A program made the translations under genes and the position numbers. DNA of 24,552 nucleotides from NCBI GenBank assembly GCA_029939535.1, contig JAOZST010000045.1, positions 1 to 24,552 on the forward strand, written 5' to 3'. Of this stretch, positions 6,582-14,492 are shown piece by piece. The notes beneath the pieces were generated by a model, which saw only the letters and a list, made by a program, of their open reading frames with translations, did no database searches and was not told the DNA's origin. Source of the stretch: NBML01 sp029939535 (GTDB lineage Bacteria > Desulfobacterota > Desulfobacteria > Desulfobacterales > Desulfobacteraceae). Within the stretch, counting starts at the first letter, position 1; each line of letters opens with the position of its first letter.

Positions 6582-7982
6582 TCACTCTCTATTTTTGAGC
6601 TGCTCCCCATATATTTCCACTGGATGTTTCACCCTGATCCTGGAATTCTGACGGGCCAGCATGTCTGATATCTGCATAATACAGGCCGGACATGAGGTTG
6701 CCACGGTTGAACAGCCAGTATCCATTATATCCAGGGCTTTGTCCTCCCCGATAAGGGCAGACAGATCATAGTGGTCCAGGTTAAAACTGCCACCCATGCC
6801 GCAGCATTGGTCAGGTGCTGCCATCTCTACTAAATTTTTGCCGCAGGCCTTGATCACCTGCCTGGGTTCCTCAAAAACTCCCAGGGATTTTTTCAAATGA
6901 CAGGGATCGTGGTAGGTGATTGTCTCCTGTGGACTTATTTCCTTTGGACTTATTTCTTTTGTATCTGTTTCTTTTAGACCTGTTTCCTGTGGATATGGTT
7001 TTTCTTTAAAGGGGGATGAAATATCAAATCGTTTTGCCATGAGCCAACTGATATCCACTGTTTTCTCGGCAATGACTGCCGCCTTTTCCAATAATTTCCC
7101 TATACCTGGATCATTTATCCCCTGTCCCTGGAGCAGGGTGGGCCAGAGGTTAATGATTGTAGAAGAACAGGTTGCACAGGCCGTGACCAGATAATCAAAA
7201 TCCCGGGCTGAAAAAAGGTTCACATGAAAGGCCAAAAGTTTTTTAAAGGTTTTCATGTCCCCGGAGGCAAGGGCCGGGATTCCACAGCAGCCCTGATTTT
7301 CAGGGATAAAGACCCGGGCTTTGAAATGGGTAAGCACATCCATAACTGAATGGGCAATATTGGGGAAAACTTTGTCAATGAGACAACCCGTAAAAAAAGC
7401 AACCCTCAAACCTTTTCCTTTTTCCCTGAAATCCATTTCATTTATTTGACTGGAAAAAGGGGTATTGGACAAGGGAACCATGTGGCGATGGCGAAGAAGT
7501 GGGGAGGCAATACGGGCACAGGATGTGCCCTGGCTATTTTTTTCCTGCTTAAAGGCAAGCTTTTGAAATGGTGCTGCAGCCTCCATGAGCCGGTTAAAGG
7601 TCCTTGGGTTTGCCAGCAGATTTTTAAAAATGATTTTTTTGGCCAGGGACAGGCCAAGATACTGGTTGATAATGGATCTTGCCTTTAAAATTATCTGGAC
7701 AGTATCCACATTACTGGGACACTTGTAAGAACAGGACCCGCACAAAAGGCAGCGATTGATGCGCTGGTTCACCCCCTTTGCATCATCAAACACCTGGTCG
7801 ATGAGGCCTTTGATCAATGCAAGTTTTCCCCTGGACACATCAGACTCCTGCCTGGTTTTTGCATAAATGGGGCAGTTTGCCTGGCACATCCCGCACCGGG
7901 TGCAAATGGCCAGCTGGTCCTCAAGAGCCTTTACATCCCTGGCCAGTTTTTCCATCTTATTCATTGAGGGAATGGCAGTCAT
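6582..7982 (-). CDS. GlcF/LutA-like Fe-S oxidoreductase subunit with pentapeptide repeat insert
   Basis: A 466-residue (Fe-S)-binding protein like the iron-sulfur subunit of glycolate or lactate oxidase. Two 4Fe-4S motifs occur near the N-terminus: C27, C30, C33, C37 (CTRCGMCQANCP) and C78, C81, C84, C88 (CLLCGSCSYKCP). Two CCG domains follow: GCCGIPALASGDM (231 on) with CATC, and DPCHLKK with CCGMGGSFN and CPAC. Such subunits pass electrons from a FAD-linked 2-hydroxyacid dehydrogenase, absent here, so the substrate is unknown. Five five-residue repeats (331-355) sit directly before the second CCG domain and lengthen the protein beyond the usual size of about 400-440 residues. The ATG overlaps the cca stop (ATGA), placing it last in the long minus-strand operon. 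Confidence 0.85.
   Translation of the reverse strand: MTAIPSMNKMEKLARDVKALEDQLAICTRCGMCQANCPIYAKTRQESDVSRGKLALIKGLIDQVFDDAKGVNQRINRCLLCGSCSYKCPSNVDTVQIILKARSIINQYLGLSLAKKIIFKNLLANPRTFNRLMEAAAPFQKLAFKQEKNSQGTSCARIASPLLRHRHMVPLSNTPFSSQINEMDFREKGKGLRVAFFTGCLIDKVFPNIAHSVMDVLTHFKARVFIPENQGCCGIPALASGDMKTFKKLLAFHVNLFSARDFDYLVTACATCSSTIINLWPTLLQGQGINDPGIGKLLEKAAVIAEKTVDISWLMAKRFDISSPFKEKPYPQETGLKETDTKEISPKEISPQETITYHDPCHLKKSLGVFEEPRQVIKACGKNLVEMAAPDQCCGMGGSFNLDHYDLSALIGEDKALDIMDTGCSTVATSCPACIMQISDMLARQNSRIRVKHPVEIYGEQLKNRE
6918..6992 (-). repeat. 15-bp repeat, 5 copies, inside the glcF-like gene
   Basis: Five in-frame units encode the consensus [PLT][QK]E[TI][GDSI], for example PQETG, TKEIS and PKEIS (residues 331-355). 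The DNA units are 15 bp and about 65-90% alike. They insert a charged, probably disordered linker between the two CCG domains. Confidence 0.85.
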
Positions 7983-9537
7983 TCTAAATTTTCATCCCTG
8001 CACTGCAGGGGATTACTCATCTGCATTGAATCAATCAATTGTATCAGGCTTTGTTGGTTATTCAGGGAAGGATTCTCAAGCACTTTGTCAAACAGAATTT
8101 CCTTGATTTGGCCCACCTCGGGACCAGGGGCAATATGAAGATGCTCGATTATATCAAGGCCTGATATCTCAAGATCATTGATATTCAAAGTTGCCCGGTC
8201 AGACAATTCATTCTGGATTTTTCTGAATCGAACACGGAGCTCAGACAGGGTATAGGGCCTTTTTGCCAGGTTGCCTTTTTTATCTGCAATGCGCATGCGC
8301 AAAAAATCCCTAAAAGAAAGCCCATATTTTTCCAACATGGCAAGGAGACGTCGTGTTGCTTTAGGCGTGGTTTTGCCTGTCAAAGGCCTCATATGGGTTT
8401 GGACCAGGGCCAGGATATAATCTGTGTTGCAGGAAGAAAACCGCAAATTTTCAAGATCAGTTCCAATGGCATCGATCCTGGTTTCATGGCCAGCAAAGGT
8501 AATTCTATTGTCTTTTATCCCCTTTGCATCAAATTTTCCAGCATCATGGAGGAATCCGGCAAGCCTGAGCAAAGGCTGTCTGGCCGGCAAAGCATCTCCC
8601 ACCAGGAGGCAGTGTTCAAAAACAGTTTCCCCGTGAAAAGGACCGCCATCCAGGGCAAAACACCGGTCAAGGCAGGGCAGTATACCTGCCAGAAGGCCTG
8701 TATCATGGAGACAATGAAAAAAACGGGAAGGCTTTTCCATTGCCATGGCCTTGATAAGTTCCAGTTGAATCCGTTCTCCTGCCACCCTTTCCCGGATCAT
8801 GGGAGCATGTTTTACAATAGCCTTTAAAGAATCAGAAGACAGTGTCCCTTTAAACCGGGCTGCAAACCTGCATGCCCGCACCATGCGCAAAGGATCTTCA
8901 AGTATCCGGTCCTCTGGGTTACGGGTAAATCGAATAATTTTTTTTTCAAGATCCTTTTTCCCATCAAATGGGTCCACAAGGATATTTGTCATGGGATCCC
9001 AGGCCATGCTGTTGATGGTGAAATCTCTCATGCCAAGATCAGCCTCAGGGAATTGGTCTGATTCAGGAAACAAATCCTGCCCTGCCCTGCAGGATGCCAC
9101 CTCAATTCCATTGACCAGACACAGGGGAAATGTCTTGCCCACCCTCCTGCAATTGACAAACAGAGTTTCAATTTCACTGGCACTAGCATTGGTCAAAATA
9201 TCCACGTCACCATAATTCTGATATTGGAAATTCTGATATTGGGAATTCTGATNNNNNNNNNNNNNNNNNNNNNNNNNNNNNNNNNNNNNNNNNNNNNNNN
9301 NNNNNNNNNNNNNNNNNNNNNNNNNNNNNNNNNNNNNNNNNNNNNNNNNNNNTGGGAATTCTGATTTAGATAATTCTGGTATTGAAAACTCTGATTTGGA
9401 GCATCCTGGTTCAATTGGTTCAGCACCATGTCCCTGACAGCACCACCCACAATATAGGATTTATACCCGTTCTGATCCAGGGTATTGAGTATGCCCTGGA
9501 CAAGGTCCCTGTTTTTACTTAAATTCAGGTTCCCCAT
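7979..9537 (-). CDS. cca: CCA tRNA nucleotidyltransferase (HD-domain type), interrupted by assembly gap in a coding repeat
   Basis: This enzyme adds or repairs the CCA end of tRNA. The N-terminal part (9537 to about 9353) contains SYIVGGAVRDMVL, the nucleotidyltransferase G-G-x-V-R-D motif. After a 100-N gap the second part supplies the catalytic D-V-D (GDVDILTN, about 9211-9191), MRDFTINSMAWDP, the R-x-x-E-DPLR-hh-R helix (EDRILEDPLRMVRACRFAARF), and an HD domain (FEHCLLVGDAL, LAGFLHDAGK, AGHE). The two halves are out of register only because the N-run has a nominal length. Both flanks read a Q-Y-Q-N-[SF] repeat in the frame of their own half, so I annotate one gene. The ATG overlaps the end of ubiX by 13 bp. 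Whether the repeat-bearing protein is active is not known, but an essential tRNA enzyme would be expected to be. Confidence 0.85.
9212..9414 (-). repeat. Coding 15-bp repeat array in cca, containing the assembly gap
   Basis: On the minus strand, in the cca frame, both flanks repeat 15-bp units such as cagaattcccaatat (QNSQY). The 3' flank (9212-9252) has nearly three units. The 5' flank (9353-9414) has about four more degenerate ones with a glutamine every fifth residue. The array lies between GGAVRD and DVD. Its true length is hidden by the gap; if the frame is open, the missing length is 2 plus a multiple of 15. Confidence 0.85.
9253..9352. other. Assembly gap, 100 Ns
   Basis: Exactly 100 undetermined bases, the usual placeholder for a gap of unknown size. 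Both sides are the same tandem repeat, which explains why assembly failed here. 100 is not compatible with an open cca frame (which needs 3n+2). Confidence 0.98.
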
Positions 9538-10196
9538 CTTTTTCCCAGATCATGGACTGCTCCCAAATGGTCCATGATTCTGGCCACCACAGTATCCACA
9601 AGATCTTCCATTGTTTCAGAAAAGTTATAAAAAGAGGGCGAAGGCGGCAGGATAATTGCACCGGCCCTTGCTGCCCGTGTCATGTTCTCAAGATGAATCA
9701 ACCCGAAGGGCGTTTCCCTGGGAACCAGAACAAGGGCACGTTTTTCCTTCAGGCTTACATCACAGGACCGGGTAATCAAATTATCACCATAGCCTGCAGC
9801 CACGGCTGAAAGGGTTTTCATTGAGCATGGGGCAACTGCCATTCCGTCATGGAGAAAAGATCCCGATGCAGGGGCAGATGCAATTTCATCCTGAAAAAAT
9901 ACCTCAGGACCTGGGCTATGGACCTGATCCTGATACTTATCTTTGTCCTTATCAAGGCCAACACCATATTGTTCAAGAAATTTAAGAAACGAAACTTTAT
10001 TATCATATCCCATTTCATGGATCAGCACTTTCCGGCCGGCATTTGAAAGGATGATCAGCACCCTGCTGCCCGTCTCAACCAGGGCTTTTATAAGCCTTAC
10101 TCCGTAGATAACTCCCGATGCACCGGTGATGGCCACAATATAGGTTTTATTTTGATTTACTTTGTTTTTATTGAATCTATTTTGATCAGGGTTCAT
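9525..10196 (-). CDS. ubiX: UbiX family flavin prenyltransferase
   Basis: A 223-residue UbiX/Pad1-family enzyme that prenylates FMN to make the cofactor of UbiD-type decarboxylases. The FMN-binding start IVAITGASGVIYGVRLIKAL (from residue 20), APCSMKTLSAVAAGYGDNLI and LVPRETPFGLIHLENM are clear family signatures. Next to ubiA in an anaerobe, it probably serves menaquinone synthesis; futalosine-pathway organisms use UbiX/UbiD/UbiA homologues (MqnM, MqnL, MqnP), but no UbiD is in the window. Two additions are odd: an N-terminal Asn/Lys/Gln tail of 17 residues made of five-residue units, and an acidic/basic insert around LDKDKDKYQDQ after the first third. The ATG overlaps the ubiA stop (ATGA). 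Confidence 0.92.
   Translation of the reverse strand: MNPDQNRFNKNKVNQNKTYIVAITGASGVIYGVRLIKALVETGSRVLIILSNAGRKVLIHEMGYDNKVSFLKFLEQYGVGLDKDKDKYQDQVHSPGPEVFFQDEIASAPASGSFLHDGMAVAPCSMKTLSAVAAGYGDNLITRSCDVSLKEKRALVLVPRETPFGLIHLENMTRAARAGAIILPPSPSFYNFSETMEDLVDTVVARIMDHLGAVHDLGKRWGT
10146..10190 (-). repeat. Degenerate 15-bp coding repeat, 3 copies, at the 5' end of ubiX
   Basis: Residues 3-17 of UbiX align as three five-residue units: PDQNR, FNKNK and VNQNK. At the DNA level the first and third units share gatcaaaatara / aatcaaaataaa; the middle one is more diverged. The repeat precedes the first beta strand, so it adds a polar tail. Confidence 0.5.
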
Positions 10197-11035
10197 CTAA
10201 AACAGACCTCTGTTAACACGCCAATGAAAAGAAGTATGGACACCACAGAATTAATATGGAAAAAAGCCATATCAATATGGATAAGATTGTCCGGTTTTAC
10301 CAATCTGTGCTCAATCAATAAAAGGATGGCAATAAGGGCCAGAAAAAATAAAAAGATGACGTGCATTTGAAAATTAATATACATGGCCAAGAAAAACACC
10401 ATGGTCAGCACATGGAACAGAGAGGATATCTGCATGGCCTTTTTGGGACCCAGGTTTGACGGCAGGGAAAAAAGTTTCTGTTCCCTGTCAAAATCAATAT
10501 CCTGACAGGCATATAAAATGTCAAACCCGGCAATATATGTCCACAGACTCAGGCTCAGAAACACTATTCCCAGGGACAGGCTGCTGGTAATTGCCACCCA
10601 TGCCCCCACGGGAGCCAGGGAGATGGCAAAGCCCAGATAGAGATGGCAGTATTTTGTAAACCTCTTGGTATAGGAATAAAACAACAAAAAAAACAGGACA
10701 GGAAAAGACAGGTAAAAACAAAGCAGGGACAGCATGGCGGCCGCCACCAAAAAGGCTATAGAAGAAACAACCACAAAAAAAATGGCTTCTTTTTGGGACA
10801 ACACACCGGAGGGAATTTCCCGTACGGCGGTTCTGGGATTTTTCTTATCAATTGAAGCATCTACGATCCTGTTAAACCCCATGGCAGCCGACCTTGCACT
10901 CACCATGGCCAGGATTATCCAGGCAAGGTCCCAAATGGACGGAGTATTATTCTGCCAGGCCAGGACCACGGCAGACAAAGCAAAGGGAAGGGCAAAAATC
11001 GTATGGGAAAACTTGATCATCTTCCCGTATTCCAT
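10193..11035 (-). CDS. ubiA: UbiA family prenyltransferase (MqnP/UbiA-like)
   Basis: An integral membrane prenyltransferase that attaches an isoprenoid chain to an aromatic acid in quinone synthesis. The first Asp-rich motif is N-R-I-V-D-A-S-I-D (FNRIVDASIDKKNPRT) and the second is QDIDFDREQKLFSLP; both bind prenyl diphosphate through magnesium. The N-terminal YGKMIKFSHTIFALPFAL is typical of anaerobe 4-hydroxybenzoate or naphthoate prenyltransferases. About eight to nine hydrophobic helices are evident. I prefer ATG 11035, which has AGGA 7 bp upstream; ATG 11077 would add 14 charged residues but lacks a good ribosome-binding site. It lies between amrS and ubiX in the same operon, supporting a role in menaquinone synthesis with UbiX. 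Confidence 0.9.
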   Translation of the reverse strand: MEYGKMIKFSHTIFALPFALSAVVLAWQNNTPSIWDLAWIILAMVSARSAAMGFNRIVDASIDKKNPRTAVREIPSGVLSQKEAIFFVVVSSIAFLVAAAMLSLLCFYLSFPVLFFLLFYSYTKRFTKYCHLYLGFAISLAPVGAWVAITSSLSLGIVFLSLSLWTYIAGFDILYACQDIDFDREQKLFSLPSNLGPKKAMQISSLFHVLTMVFFLAMYINFQMHVIFLFFLALIAILLLIEHRLVKPDNLIHIDMAFFHINSVVSILLFIGVLTEVCFR

Positions 11036-11094
11036 TGTTTTTTCCTTCAGGGTTTTCTTTTTTAAAACTGAATCCATTATTATAAAACCGGTTC

Positions 11095-12105
11095 TTAATA
11101 AATACCATATATTTGGGCATCACATTGAGGACAGGTTCCGTTCTCCTTTAGGTAATTTTCTATTGTATAGCCATGACGTTTGACAATAGTTGTATCACAG
11201 ACCTGGCATTTAGTATTCTCAGACAATAGCCCGGGTACATTACCGGTGTAAACATGGTGCATTCCTGCCTTTTTACCGATATCAAATACCCTTTCCAGGG
11301 AAGAGACCCGGGTTGGTGATCTGTCCATCATTTTATAACTGGGATGGAACCTGGAAATATGCCAGGGAGTTTCAGGCCCCAGCTCTCTGACAAGGAATCG
11401 GGCCATGGAAGTCAGATCATCCGGATCATCATTCAGGCCGGGAATCAAAAGGGTGGTTACTTCCACCAGGATTCCAGCCTGTTTCAACTGCACAAGGTTT
11501 TCCTTTACCGGGCCCAGCCTGGCCTGGCAATATGTTTGATAAAACTTTTCATCAAAAGCTTTCAGATCCACATTCACAGCATCCAGGAAAGGGGTGATCA
11601 TCTTGATAAGGTCGGTGCTCATATACCCGTTGGTAACAAAAATATTGGATAACCCATTTTCCCTGGCAAGCTTAGCGGTTTCATAGGCCAATTCAAAAAA
11701 AACAGTTGGCTCAGTATAGGTATAGGCAATGCTCTGGCATCCATTGGCCAGGGCCTGTTCCACAATGGTTTCAGGCTGGATCTTCTTACCCTGTATCATG
11801 CCCTTTCTATCCGAAGGCATCTGGGCGATATCAGAATTCTGACAGAATTGACATTTGAAATTACAGCCCACCGTTGCAATGGAATAGGAATATGATCCCG
11901 GCTTTAAATGAAAAATCGGCTTTTTTTCAATGGGGTCCACGCTGGAAGCAATGACCCTGTCAAGGACCAGGGATACCAGCCTGCCATCCTGATTTTCCCT
12001 GACATTGCAGATACCTTTTTTCCCATTTCCAATAATGCAAAAATGGTTACAGATTCTGCACTGGACCTTTTTGCCCTCCATTTTGTCATATAATAGAGTT
12101 TTCAC
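11095..12105 (-). CDS. amrS: AmmeMemoRadiSam system radical SAM enzyme
   Basis: A 336-residue radical SAM protein of the group co-occurring with AMMECR1-like and MEMO-like proteins. The cluster motif is C81-x3-C85-x2-C88 in GCNFKCQFCQNSDIAQ. Ahead of it is a conserved four-cysteine knot (C16, C19, C23, C33: CRIC, HFC, GIC), and the C-terminus carries two more C-x2-C pairs (CQVCD, CPQCD), probably a zinc ribbon. YTYTEPTVFFE and RFHPSYKM are typical of the family. Its reaction is not well established. The partner AmmeMemo proteins are not in this window. It overlaps the methyltransferase gene upstream (ATGA) and is 17-59 bp from ubiA, depending on the start chosen. Confidence 0.92.
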   Translation of the reverse strand: MKTLLYDKMEGKKVQCRICNHFCIIGNGKKGICNVRENQDGRLVSLVLDRVIASSVDPIEKKPIFHLKPGSYSYSIATVGCNFKCQFCQNSDIAQMPSDRKGMIQGKKIQPETIVEQALANGCQSIAYTYTEPTVFFELAYETAKLARENGLSNIFVTNGYMSTDLIKMITPFLDAVNVDLKAFDEKFYQTYCQARLGPVKENLVQLKQAGILVEVTTLLIPGLNDDPDDLTSMARFLVRELGPETPWHISRFHPSYKMMDRSPTRVSSLERVFDIGKKAGMHHVYTGNVPGLLSENTKCQVCDTTIVKRHGYTIENYLKENGTCPQCDAQIYGIY

Positions 12106-12878
12106 TGCTCTTTTACCTTCATTCCCCTTACCAGCCCCGTGGCTGGCTTATAAATCTTTCTTGTCTGAATTTTCAATTCCAGGGGCCGGGTCCGGAATTT
12201 GGGTACTGGTTTGATCTGCATCCCGATTAATGTGCCGCAAAATGACTTTTGCACAAGCCTCCAATTTTCAATACGGGAGATCACAGGACCGCTGATAAAG
12301 GGAAACTGCAGTGTGGTCCTCCATTTAATCGGTACATTCCCAAGGATTGCAAACAATATTTGCCGCAATTCCCAGATACTGAAAAAATGGGCATGGGAAT
12401 AGATATCCGGAGAAAAAAAACTCTTGAACCGTCGAAACATATTCAAAGGCCCATAGCGGTTAAGCACCCCTATAACAACCTGATCTTTAGCTACTCTGCA
12501 GGCTTCTTCAACAGCCTTGGCAGGCCTGTCCGTAAATTCCAGACTGGTAAACAACAGGGCAGAATCAAAGGCATTATCATCAAAGGGCAGGTCCTCTGCC
12601 ATGCCCCTGTGGAGGTCCACCTTGCTGCCCAGACGTTCATGGGCCAGATCCAGCATATAGGGGGAAGGGTCAATTCCGGTCAGGTATAAGCCTTTTTCAA
12701 TCAGAGGTTCAAGGCTCATGCCTGTTCCACAGCCGATATCAAGAATGCGCTGACCTTTTTGAAGAGACAAAAGGTCCAGGATTAATTTGATTTCAAGGTC
12801 AAGACAATGCTGGTTTTTTCCCTTATCAAACCAGGCATCATAATCTCCTGCATCCTTGAAATCAAATATTCTACCCAT
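12102..12878 (-). CDS. Class I SAM-dependent methyltransferase
   Basis: A 258-residue Rossmann-fold methyltransferase (Methyltransf_11 type). Motif I is LDIGCGTG (residues 46-53), motif II contains the acidic GIDPSPYML, and a post-I segment GMAEDLPFDDNAFDSALLFTSLEF is clear, all in the order expected for small-molecule methyltransferases such as the UbiE/BioC type. The C-terminal half (about 130 residues) is basic and aromatic-rich and gives no hint of the substrate. Its position between a CooC-like ATPase and amrS, with a two-base gap and a four-base overlap respectively, indicates tight co-expression but does not name a function. A quinone methyltransferase role is possible given ubiA and ubiX downstream, but unproven. 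Confidence 0.85.
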   Translation of the reverse strand: MGRIFDFKDAGDYDAWFDKGKNQHCLDLEIKLILDLLSLQKGQRILDIGCGTGMSLEPLIEKGLYLTGIDPSPYMLDLAHERLGSKVDLHRGMAEDLPFDDNAFDSALLFTSLEFTDRPAKAVEEACRVAKDQVVIGVLNRYGPLNMFRRFKSFFSPDIYSHAHFFSIWELRQILFAILGNVPIKWRTTLQFPFISGPVISRIENWRLVQKSFCGTLIGMQIKPVPKFRTRPLELKIQTRKIYKPATGLVRGMKVKEQ

Positions 12879-12880
12879 AA

Positions 12881-13645
12881 TTATTTAATCATCTCCAACA
12901 CTTTTTTCATCATCTCTTCCACAGCAAGCACAGCTTTTGAATCATCGGGAAGATCCAGCAAAGATCGTTGTTCCATGTCAAATTCAAGGAGATTGTTATC
13001 ATCGGGGATTGTGCACACAATGGGAACCCCAATTTTTTCCACCTCATCCAGAAATGCCTGATTCAATGTTTCAGGTGCACGGTTTACGATCAGACCCTTG
13101 TGTTTGACATCCAGTTTGAGATCGTCCAGCATTTCATTGATACGGCCAACAGCCCTGAGCCCCCGCAGGGCATAATCCGTAACCATGAGAAGAATATCCA
13201 CCTTACCGCTGGTCCTGCGGCTCAGATGTTCCATACCTGCTTCATTATCAACCAGAAGATATTTATAATTACCCTCCAGCTCCTCTGCAAACCGGTTCAG
13301 GATATTGTTGACCATGCAATAACAGCCCTGACCTTCCTGACGTCCCATGACCAGAAGGTCAAATTCCTTCTGCTCAATGAGCACCTGGTTCATGAGCATT
13401 TCAAGATACAGCATCTTGTCCATGCCCGAAGGGACGCTCTGGGGATCTTTCATGAAATTTTCCCGAATATCACCCACTGTCTTTTCTATTTCAAAACCAA
13501 GGGTTTCACCAAGGTTGCTGTTGGGATCTGCATCAATCGCGAGAAGAGGACCTTCCTGCTGTTTTACAAAATATCTTGTCACCAAAGCGGAAACCGTTGT
13601 TTTACCGACCCCGCCCTTACCGGACATTGCAATAACTTTACTCAT
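12881..13645 (-). CDS. cooC: CooC-like nickel/CO-dehydrogenase maturation ATPase
   Basis: A 254-residue MinD/Mrp-family P-loop ATPase. The deviant Walker A is GKGGVGKTT (residues 9-17), DADPNSNLGETLG follows, and C108-x-C110 (QGCYCMVNN) is the metal-binding pair of CooC proteins, which help insert nickel into carbon monoxide dehydrogenase. The switch region VDNEAGMEHLSRRT is also typical. I chose ATG 13645 because GGAG lies 5 bp upstream and homologues start here; the open frame extends 19 residues further without support. It is the likely first gene of the seven-gene minus-strand operon. CO-dehydrogenase/acetyl-CoA synthase genes themselves are not in the window; a role in maturing the Wood-Ljungdahl enzyme is inferred from the family. 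Confidence 0.88.
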   Translation of the reverse strand: MSKVIAMSGKGGVGKTTVSALVTRYFVKQQEGPLLAIDADPNSNLGETLGFEIEKTVGDIRENFMKDPQSVPSGMDKMLYLEMLMNQVLIEQKEFDLLVMGRQEGQGCYCMVNNILNRFAEELEGNYKYLLVDNEAGMEHLSRRTSGKVDILLMVTDYALRGLRAVGRINEMLDDLKLDVKHKGLIVNRAPETLNQAFLDEVEKIGVPIVCTIPDDNNLLEFDMEQRSLLDLPDDSKAVLAVEEMMKKVLEMIK

Positions 13646-13902
13646 ATTCACTCCAGAATTCAGGTTAAATTTATGAGTACTAACATAAGGCAATCTTAAC
13701 AAAAATCAATTATACTTTTAGAAAATAAACTGAATTGCCTGGAAACCAGCCTGAAATTCTTGAAAACGCACTGCCTGAAAAAGCGATTTGGCATGAAATA
13801 CCATGCTAATGACCGCAAAATTTATGACTTGAATGAAATTGTTTGTCCATCTCTGCTCAATTTGTTTTATTGGCAGCCCTGAACTGAAAACTTTGGATGA
13901 TG
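13646..13902. other. Intergenic region between the two minus-strand operons
   Basis: This stretch should hold the promoter of the cooC-led operon; ATTATA at 13709-13714 (TATAAT on the minus strand) is a possible -10, but I see no good -35. An open plus-strand stretch (13730-13882, about 50 codons, no ATG at its start) is mentioned under findings. No terminator with a T-run was found behind the response regulator gene. Confidence 0.4.
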
Positions 13903-14460
13903 CTATCTTTTTTTATACCAGTCTGTATCCCCGTAAAGGCTGTCCAGACAATCCGGACAGATCCCGTGGGTAAAAGTCAGCTGGGAATGGTTTTCAAGAT
14001 ATGAGTCTACCTGTTCCCAGAACCCTTTGTCATCCCGAATTTTTTTGCACTGGGAACACATGGGCAGAAGGCCCCTGAGAATTTTCATTTCAACATGGGT
14101 TCTGATTCTTGCAAGAAGCTCGGCAGAATTAAAGGGTTTGGTTACATAGTCAACCCCGCCCGCATCAAAGCCTTTGACAACATCATCTGAATCGTCTTTA
14201 GCAGTTATAAAAATAACAGGAATATGCCGGCTACTGAAATCTGATTTTAAACTTCTGCACACATCATAGCCATCCATTTCCGGCATCATGATATCCAGAA
14301 GAATCAGGTCAGGATCATTTTTTTTGACAAAATTCAATGCCTGGTAACCACTCTGGGCCATGCCTACTTCATACCCGTTGTCTGAAAGAAGCTTTCCCAG
14401 AAATTGAAGGTTCTGGGGTTTGTCATCCACTGCAAGAATCAAGGACTTGTGTTTACTCAT
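13903..14460 (-). CDS. Response regulator with C-terminal Cys4 (CSxC / CPxC) tail
   Basis: A 185-residue protein. Residues 5-125 are a CheY-like receiver: acidic pair D12-D13, phospho-acceptor D56 (LILLDIMMPEMDGYD), T87 (FITAKD) and K108 (YVTKPF). The last 55 residues form a small module with C135-x2-C138 (MCSQCKKIRDDKGFWEQ) and C168-x2-C171 (HGICPDCLDSLYG), probably a zinc or Fe-S knuckle. This module recurs at the C-terminus of sensor and regulator proteins in Desulfobacterota and related groups and has, as far as I know, no assigned function. There is no DNA-binding domain. The gene lies 32 bp behind livF with its own GGGAGA ribosome-binding site, so it is probably co-transcribed with the importer. 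No histidine kinase is adjacent. Confidence 0.85.
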   Translation of the reverse strand: MSKHKSLILAVDDKPQNLQFLGKLLSDNGYEVGMAQSGYQALNFVKKNDPDLILLDIMMPEMDGYDVCRSLKSDFSSRHIPVIFITAKDDSDDVVKGFDAGGVDYVTKPFNSAELLARIRTHVEMKILRGLLPMCSQCKKIRDDKGFWEQVDSYLENHSQLTFTHGICPDCLDSLYGDTDWYKKR

Positions 14461-14492
14461 ACCTATTCTCCCTTATTTCAGATGAAAATCAG

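Noticed and set aside
7979..9205. Two separate genes (N-terminal fragment and a 408-residue protein starting at GTG) at the CCA enzyme locus
   Set aside because: The GTG is the valine of the catalytic D-V-D motif, and the frame is open and repeat-coding upstream of it to the gap. The split is caused by the arbitrary 100-N length.
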